64,000 nt of DNA. Source: Nocardia brasiliensis IFM 10847 (GTDB taxonomy: Bacteria; Actinomycetota; Actinomycetes; Mycobacteriales; Mycobacteriaceae). Of this stretch, positions 59,336-64,000 are shown piece after piece (positions within the stretch are counted from its first letter, which is position 1; the number at the start of each line of letters is the position of its first letter). The stretch covers positions 58,451 to 122,450 of the forward strand of contig NZ_BAUA01000042.1 in assembly GCF_000710915.1 (NCBI RefSeq). Direction: 5' to 3'. The position numbers were made by a program, and so were the translations under genes. The notes below the pieces were generated by a model. That model saw nothing but the letters and a program-made list of their open reading frames with translations, had not been told where the DNA came from and made no database searches.

Positions 59336-59511
59336 CCACGAACGACTGGCACGAGCGCGTTAAAGCCATCGTCGACCAAGCTCCGCCGCTCGACCCCAAG
59401 CAACGGGATGTCATCTCTGAGCTGTTCCGAGCAGCACGCCCCTCCAATTTGAGCGCAAAGCCGTCGCAAAAATGTACTGAAATGGCGCATTTCGAGCGAC
59501 AGGCCGCATGA
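59332..59511 (+). CDS. 59-residue partner of the excisionase-like gene
   Basis: The ATG overlaps the previous stop. The protein begins MTTNDWHERVKAIVDQAPPL and has DPKQRDVISELFRAARP, an amphipathic helix, then a basic Ser/Lys tail. Short proteins of this type often follow excisionases in actinobacterial elements, but their role is unknown. Confidence 0.6.
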   Translation: MTTNDWHERVKAIVDQAPPLDPKQRDVISELFRAARPSNLSAKPSQKCTEMAHFERQAA

Positions 59512-59790
59512 CCGACATGGTCCTTAACTAGGCCGTCAGGCCTGGCCAATCCCGAATCACGGCGCTTTCTGGCAAGTCCGCCGTAAACCGACTGCTCCGA
59601 GTATGTGCTCACGCGAAGCGCGCCGACTCGGCGGCGCGGCCACTTCCATAGTCTGATCAACAGTGTTGGTGGTTCCCGAAAGCCTTGCGCCCATTGGGCG
59701 TGAGGCTAGAGGCGTTGGGATAGCAAGCGGTGAGCGGAGAAATTGGGAGACTGAGCCTTGGGAGGCTATCCAAAGAGGGTGCCTATATCG
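59512..59790. other. Gap between convergent genes of the element
   Basis: No gene seen. An imperfect hairpin around 59681-59711 (AGCCTTGCGCCCA / GGGCGTGAGGCT) may end one or both transcripts. Confidence 0.4.
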
Positions 59791-61209
59791 TCAGGCAGAT
59801 ACTGTCTTCCATTCAATCTGGATGTACGAGGAATCGAAGTAGGCACCGCCGATCCGCCGACCGCGCGGCACCGGCAAGATGGTCACTGTCATCAGAGCAT
59901 CAACGACCTTCCCCCTCATGTCCGGGCTGAATCGCTCGCTTTCCCACTCAGCCCGAATATCCTCAGCCAGAAGAAGATCCGCTACGACCGAGTGCTTTCG
60001 CGCGCTGGCGAGTTCGGCTCGCACCTGGTCGAGTTCGCGCGTCTTGTCGGCTGTGCCCGTCCTCAGCTGCGACTCAATGATCACCTTGTCGTTGAACAAT
60101 CGCATGAGGTCATCGAGATCTGCCACGATGGCGGCCTCCCTAGTCTTCAACGCGTCGAGGTCGACGTCTGCGTCATCGTTCAGCAGTCCTCTGGCGTCGT
60201 CACGTGATAGTCGCTCGATTACCAGATCCGACACGAATGCATCTACTTTCTCCGCGACGCGGGAAAGATGCGGCGCTGCCGAGCAGGTGTACGCAGGCCC
60301 GGGACCGCGTTTGCGAGTCCCCTTCGGGGTAGTCATAAGTCGACCGCAGCCGGGTTTACCGCAAACGTAAACGCCCGACCCCATCCACTTACGCTCCCAA
60401 GTCATGCCCTGAGAGCGTGACGGATCGTTGAGCAGCGCCTGCAGGGCCGTGAAAGTGTCGCGATCGAATATCGGTTCCCACGTTGCCTCTCCGATTACTT
60501 GCCCTTCATGGAGCGACAGCGCCGCATTCCGGTGCCGCAGCAGAACCTGCTTCACGGTCTGAATGCGAAATTCATTGCCGTTGAACGATGTTCGGAATCC
60601 AGCCTGATTCCATTCCCGCGCAACCTGGCCGAGGGATACACCACTGAGCACCTTTCGCGCACCGTCTCGAACGGCCTCCGCTTCGTCTTCGCGGAGTGAT
60701 ACACCATCCGATTCCCAGCCGAACGGCCGCCGACCGCCTCGATACTTTCCGTCCATCGCGGCCTGGCGTTTGGCGGCCTTCTGCCGTTCGATGGCGTGCT
60801 CGACTTCGTGTCGCGCGTATACCCCCAGAGTCCGCGCAAACGCCCTGCCGCCTGGCGTCGACAGGTCCATGGTCCCGGTCTTCACCGTTTTGACTTCGAT
60901 CTTCCGGCGCTCGCACAACTCGATGAATGCCTCCAGCTCGATTGGTCGCCGGTGCAGCCGGTCCGTATGCCAAGCAAGAATCGCTTGCGCCCGACCCTCT
61001 TCGATGGCCTCACACATCGCGGTGTACGCCGGTCGCTTCTTCCCGGAGTACGCCGAAATGTCGTTGTCCTCAAAGACTTCTACGACCGTCCAACCCAACC
61101 GTTCGGCAAGCTCCACACACTCGGCGCGCTGCCTCTCAACCCCCAGACCAGCGCCTTCGTGATCCTTCGAAATCCGCACGTAGACAACTGCTCTCACCGC
61201 ATCCTGCAT
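59791..61209 (-). CDS. Large serine recombinase (integrase)
   Basis: 472 residues from the ATG at 61209. The resolvase domain has the catalytic serine in VYVRISKD (S14), with Arg12 adjacent, then QRAECVELAERLGW, ILAWHTDRLHRRP and the DLSTPGGRAFARTLG segment. A recombinase domain (about 155-260, RRPFGWESDG) is followed by a zinc-ribbon with YVCGKPGCGRLMTTP and YTCSAA, and a coiled coil (DLDDLMRLFNDKVIIES). It sits 23 bases from the right core repeat, the usual place. No ribosome site is clear, and the promoter must overlap the attachment region. Confidence 0.93.
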   Translation of the reverse strand: MQDAVRAVVYVRISKDHEGAGLGVERQRAECVELAERLGWTVVEVFEDNDISAYSGKKRPAYTAMCEAIEEGRAQAILAWHTDRLHRRPIELEAFIELCERRKIEVKTVKTGTMDLSTPGGRAFARTLGVYARHEVEHAIERQKAAKRQAAMDGKYRGGRRPFGWESDGVSLREDEAEAVRDGARKVLSGVSLGQVAREWNQAGFRTSFNGNEFRIQTVKQVLLRHRNAALSLHEGQVIGEATWEPIFDRDTFTALQALLNDPSRSQGMTWERKWMGSGVYVCGKPGCGRLMTTPKGTRKRGPGPAYTCSAAPHLSRVAEKVDAFVSDLVIERLSRDDARGLLNDDADVDLDALKTREAAIVADLDDLMRLFNDKVIIESQLRTGTADKTRELDQVRAELASARKHSVVADLLLAEDIRAEWESERFSPDMRGKVVDALMTVTILPVPRGRRIGGAYFDSSYIQIEWKTVSA

Positions 61210-61232
61210 GTTTAGAAGGGTAGTTCGTAGAC

Positions 61233-61244
61233 CTACGACCAGTC
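61233..61244 (+). repeat. Right attachment core (attR)
   Basis: CTACGACCAGTC, identical to the left copy. Directly after it the frame reads on as the AraC tail. Confidence 0.8.
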
Positions 61245-61350
61245 CCACATGACCGCCGACTTCCGTGCGCTCATGGGTGTGCCGCCCACTGCCTTCCTCC
61301 GTGGCGTGCTCCCGCCGCCCACCCCGTGCAGGCCGCTGCATCGCATGTAG
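61234..61350 (+). pseudogene. Displaced 3' end of the interrupted AraC gene
   Basis: 38 codons, YDQSHMTADFRALMGVPP through the stop at 61348-61350, with no start or ribosome site. It matches the end expected for the AraC protein and is homologous to the element-borne tail (YDQSHMTSDFRSLMGTTP). Joining it to 56242 would restore a normal regulator. Confidence 0.85.
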
Positions 61351-61407
61351 AACCCACAGACCCGCCGCACCGAGAACCGGTGTGGCATCGGGCAAGTCGC
61401 TGTGGGA

Positions 61408-62151
61408 CTAGTGGTCGCGGGCGGCGCGGCGGCGGGCGAGTTCTTCCTGTTCGAGGATGGCGGCCTGGTCGAGGGTGGGGGCGGTGCCACCGAGACGGGC
61501 GGGAACCCAGCGGGCGCCGGGCTCCATCGGGTAGTTGTCCTGCGCCTGGGTGAGCAGGGTGGACATCGCGGCGCGCAGGGTGGCGGTGAGGGTTTCGGCG
61601 GGTTCGGCGGCGGGGATGGGCGCGGCGACCCGGATGTTGATCGGAAAGTTGTGGCGGCCCAGCTTTTTCGGGATGTCCTTGGTCCACACCCGGTGTGCGC
61701 CCCAGATCACCACCGGGACGATCGGCACGCCGGCCTCGATCGCCATGCGCGCGGCCCCGGACTTGAACTCCTTCAACTCGAAACTGCGGCTGATGGTGGC
61801 CTCGGGATAGACCACGACCAGTTCGCCGTCGCGCAGCGCCTGCACCGCGCGGCCGTAGGATTCGGCGCCCGCGGTGCGGTCCACGCCGATGGCCTTGCAG
61901 TGCTTCATCAGAAAGCCGACGATGCCGTGTTCCAGCTCGGCCTTCATCATGTATCGGACGTTGCGGCCGGACTTGCGGCCGACCAGCCCCACCTCCATGA
62001 AGTCCAGGTACGCGGTGTGGTTCACGGCGAGCACGGCCCCGCCGGTGCGCGGGATGTGCTCCTGTCCGGCGATATCGATCCGCAGGCCCTGCACCAGGAA
62101 TATGGTGCGGACCAGGCCGGTGAGTAGGTCGTAAACCGGTTCCCGCGCCAT
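61408..62151 (-). CDS. PlsC-family lysophospholipid acyltransferase, copy 1
   Basis: 247 residues from the ATG at 62151 (GGAGAG upstream). Acyltransferase motif I is VNHTAYLDF (HX4D), and motif III is YPEATISRSFELKEF, as in the AGPAT family. One N-terminal hydrophobic stretch could anchor it. The paralog at 62168 lies immediately upstream on the same strand; the two probably act on phosphatidic acid or related lipids. Substrate unproven. Confidence 0.9.
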   Translation of the reverse strand: MAREPVYDLLTGLVRTIFLVQGLRIDIAGQEHIPRTGGAVLAVNHTAYLDFMEVGLVGRKSGRNVRYMMKAELEHGIVGFLMKHCKAIGVDRTAGAESYGRAVQALRDGELVVVYPEATISRSFELKEFKSGAARMAIEAGVPIVPVVIWGAHRVWTKDIPKKLGRHNFPINIRVAAPIPAAEPAETLTATLRAAMSTLLTQAQDNYPMEPGARWVPARLGGTAPTLDQAAILEQEELARRRAARDH

Positions 62152-62167
62152 CCGAAACTCTCCGCTG

Positions 62168-62914
62168 TTACGAGGCCGGCTTCTTGCGTGCGGCCTTTTC
62201 CGCGGCCTCGGCGGCGTCGAGCGCGTCGGCCTCTTCCAGAGTAGGAGCGCTACCGCCGAGGCGGGCCGGGACCCAGTACGCGCCCGGCTCGTGCACGTAG
62301 TCCTTTTGCAGGTCGAGCAGCATTTCCTGCATGGTCGCACGCAGTTTCGCGGTCAGTTCCGCGGCGGGCTCGAACGGCGCGATGGGCGCGCCGACCGCGA
62401 TGGAGATCGGGGTGTTGGTGCGACCCAGACGCTTCGGGAAACCCTTGGTCCACACCCGCTGCGCACCCCAGATGACGATCGGGATGATCGGCACGTCCGC
62501 CTCCAGAGCCATGCGCGCGGCGCCGGATTTGAACTCCTTGATCTCGAAGCTGCGGCTGATGGTCGCCTCGGGATAGACCCCGACGAGTTCACCGCGTCGC
62601 AGATACTCGACAGCAGCCTTGTAGGAGTCGGCCCCTGCGCCCCGGTCCACCGGAATGTGCTTGAGCGCGCGCATGATCGGGCCGGAGATCTTGTCGTCGA
62701 AGACCTCTTTCTTGGCCATGAACCGGATGTAGCGCTTGGGCGTGCGCACCGGCAGCCCGGCGTAGGTGAAGTCCATATAGCCGGTGTGGTTGACCGCGAG
62801 CACGGCACCACCCTGCGCGGGGATATGTTCATCGCCCTTGACGGTGAACTTCAGCCCCTCGACGAAGAAGACGGTTCGGGCCAAGCCGATGATCGTGCGG
62901 TAGACGGGTTCCAC
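62168..62914 (-). CDS. PlsC-family lysophospholipid acyltransferase, copy 2
   Basis: 248 residues, GTG start. It has the same motifs as copy 1 (VNHTGYMDF, YPEATISRSFEIKEF) and similar length, so they arose by duplication. The C-terminal tail is Ala/Lys-rich. The 16-base gap to copy 1 indicates one operon. The start is weakly supported by AGCGGAATT. Confidence 0.9.
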   Translation of the reverse strand: MEPVYRTIIGLARTVFFVEGLKFTVKGDEHIPAQGGAVLAVNHTGYMDFTYAGLPVRTPKRYIRFMAKKEVFDDKISGPIMRALKHIPVDRGAGADSYKAAVEYLRRGELVGVYPEATISRSFEIKEFKSGAARMALEADVPIIPIVIWGAQRVWTKGFPKRLGRTNTPISIAVGAPIAPFEPAAELTAKLRATMQEMLLDLQKDYVHEPGAYWVPARLGGSAPTLEEADALDAAEAAEKAARKKPAS

Positions 62915-63037
62915 AATTCCGCTAGCGTAGTCGCAGACTGTCCCATCCGGCAGTGCGCCATCACGATGTGGGCCGCACCCGGTGTGGCACAGACCCCGAT
63001 CGGCCCGCCGCCGGAGGCAGAGAAGAGGATCGTCGAA

Positions 63038-63928
63038 GTGGACAGCGCCCTACCGAAACTGTGTGGACGCGAACAGGAATCAGCGCGGAAGGTGGTGCGG
63101 GGCGCCCGCCGTGCCGTGCTCGGCGGATTAGCCGTGACCAGCGCCTTCGCCATCGTGGGCTGTGACTCCACGGTCGGCATCCCGCAGGATGACGCACCGA
63201 GCGCGGTCGCCGCGGTGAGCACCCCGGCCGCTGCCGTGCCGACCGCTGCACCGGCGACGACCACCCCGGCGGTGGTCGTCCCCACGTCGGGCACGGTGCG
63301 CGAATTGCCGGAAGCCGTGCAGCGCTGGGCCGACGACCTGCCGACCAGCACCGTCGAGCAGCTGAAGGCCAAGTGCTGGACGATCGCGCCGCGCAATGTC
63401 GCCGACATGTACGGCAACGAGCAGGCCATTCTGGCCGCGCTCGCGCAGCCCGGCACCGCGACCCCGGACGGCATCACCTGGCAGAACCGGAGCACCACGG
63501 TCACCGTCGAACGCGCCGCATTGGACACCGACTACGCCTGCCCGCGGGTGGCCACCGGCGGCGCGGAGATCGAGTACAACGACGCCGACGCCAGGCACAC
63601 GGTGCGGCGCTACCTGGCTCGATTCGTCGGCAAGCCGCTGGATCCGGCCGACAAGGAAGGCACCTATCCGCTGGTGTGCAAGGCCGCGCCCGCGGCCTGG
63701 GATCCCAGCGGCACCGGTAAGCCGGTCGCCGCACCGCTGGCGAACAACCCGGGCAAACTCACCGGGACGGCCAAGTTCGCGGATCAGGAGATCAGCTCCA
63801 AGGCGCTACGCGGGGACTACCTCGCCGTCGAGGTGCCCGTGACGAATTCATCCGGTGTGACCCAGACACGTACCTTCACGGTCCTGGCGGGCCCGCAGGG
63901 CTACTGCATCGGCGACGTTTCGTCGTAG
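63038..63928 (+). CDS. Putative lipoprotein
   Basis: 296 residues from the GTG at 63038, preceded by AAGAGGA; an ATG at 62966 in the same frame is an alternative. The N-terminus is basic, then hydrophobic, ending in AIVGCDS, an acceptable lipobox. A Pro/Thr/Ala-rich linker (about 50-85) is followed by a globular domain with VQRWADDLPTSTVEQLKAKCWTIAP and several paired cysteines. I do not recognise the family. It is divergent from the acyltransferases. Confidence 0.75.
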   Translation: MDSALPKLCGREQESARKVVRGARRAVLGGLAVTSAFAIVGCDSTVGIPQDDAPSAVAAVSTPAAAVPTAAPATTTPAVVVPTSGTVRELPEAVQRWADDLPTSTVEQLKAKCWTIAPRNVADMYGNEQAILAALAQPGTATPDGITWQNRSTTVTVERAALDTDYACPRVATGGAEIEYNDADARHTVRRYLARFVGKPLDPADKEGTYPLVCKAAPAAWDPSGTGKPVAAPLANNPGKLTGTAKFADQEISSKALRGDYLAVEVPVTNSSGVTQTRTFTVLAGPQGYCIGDVSS

Positions 63929-63938
63929 CGCGCGCACC

Positions 63939-63967
63939 GCCGTGGTCGCGCGCCGCGGGACCACGGC
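63939..63967 (+). terminator. Hairpin after the lipoprotein gene
   Basis: GCCGTGGTC pairs with GACCACGGC with an 11-base loop, ten bases past the stop. No T-run. Confidence 0.7.
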
Positions 63968-64000
63968 GGCCGCCGACCGGGCCGCTCGGCGCAGCCATTA

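Larger units (their letters stand above)
56231..61244. mobile_element. Integrative element with serine integrase, inserted in an AraC gene
   Basis: The ends are marked by the direct repeat CTACGACCAGTC at 56231-56242 and 61233-61244, giving about 5.0 kb between them. Gene content: AraC tail replacement, XRE-TPR regulator, four small ORFs, excisionase-like MerR protein, its small partner, and the large serine integrase next to the right end. The chromosomal gene continues in frame beyond the right repeat (61234-61350), which shows that the element interrupted it. No conjugation, replication or phage structural gene is visible, so it probably depends on a helper for transfer. It is one of the few regions with shorter, lower-GC genes. 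Confidence 0.85.

Noticed and set aside
56231..61244. Prophage
   Set aside because: No capsid, terminase, tail, lysis or replication genes; only integrase, excisionase and small genes.

Overview
The window is high-GC actinobacterial chromosome from a mycolic-acid-producing member of the Mycobacteriales. It most resembles Nocardia. The basis is the cell-wall block accD4-pks13-fadD32-culp6-mycolyltransferases-aftB-ubiA-PAP2-glfT2-glf, an LGFP-repeat esterase, GTG starts, four-base gene overlaps and very high GC. The species cannot be named from sequence alone.

Region 1 (1-24840, all minus strand) is a mycolate and arabinogalactan assembly block. Read in the direction of transcription, glf and glfT2 make the galactan, a PAP2 phosphatase and ubiA make the arabinose donor, and aftB caps the arabinan. 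Four Ag85-type mycolyltransferases and one LGFP-repeat esterase then move mycolates onto the wall. culp6, fadD32, pks13 and accD4 (cut by the window edge) build the mycolate. Compared with Mycobacterium tuberculosis the order is kept, but a lipoprotein and an F420-type oxidoreductase are inserted and the mycolyltransferase set is expanded; three of the four Ag85-type genes are followed by a clear terminator hairpin.

Region 2 (25090-38748) is mixed housekeeping: two small membrane proteins, a TipA-like MerR regulator with a clear operator, a MarR/EamA divergent pair, a SpoIID-like protein, a PGRP-domain amidase with an apparent frameshift, a HAD phosphatase, a NarL-type two-component pair, a secreted peptidase-like hydrolase and a proline-rich membrane protein.

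Region 3 (38907-48431) is one long peptide-uptake operon: two permeases, a fused double ATPase, three tandem paralogous lipoprotein binding proteins (the first with an apparent frameshift) and a membrane protein. It is followed by a hairpin-rich intergenic stretch, a FadR-type regulator with its operator, and a fatty-acid-hydroxylase-family protein.

Region 4 (50560-53949) is a copper operon. A CsoR/RicR-like operator-promoter is followed by an 18-residue leader ORF carrying a C-R-R-H-C motif, a secreted His-rich protein and a CopA-type P1B ATPase.

Region 5 (54197-61350) is the most unusual part. An AraC-family regulator gene, divergent from an NmrA-like reductase, is split by a compact element of about 5.0 kb with a large serine integrase. 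The element is bounded by a 12-bp direct repeat (CTACGACCAGTC). The displaced 38-codon end of the AraC gene lies beyond the right end, and the element supplies its own homologous C-terminal helix-turn-helix tail in frame. Inside are an XRE-TPR regulator with a candidate operator, four small ORFs (one membrane, two Cys-rich), an excisionase-like MerR protein and its small partner. No replication, packaging or transfer gene is seen.

Region 6 (61408-64000) holds two tandem PlsC-type acyltransferases and a lipoprotein.
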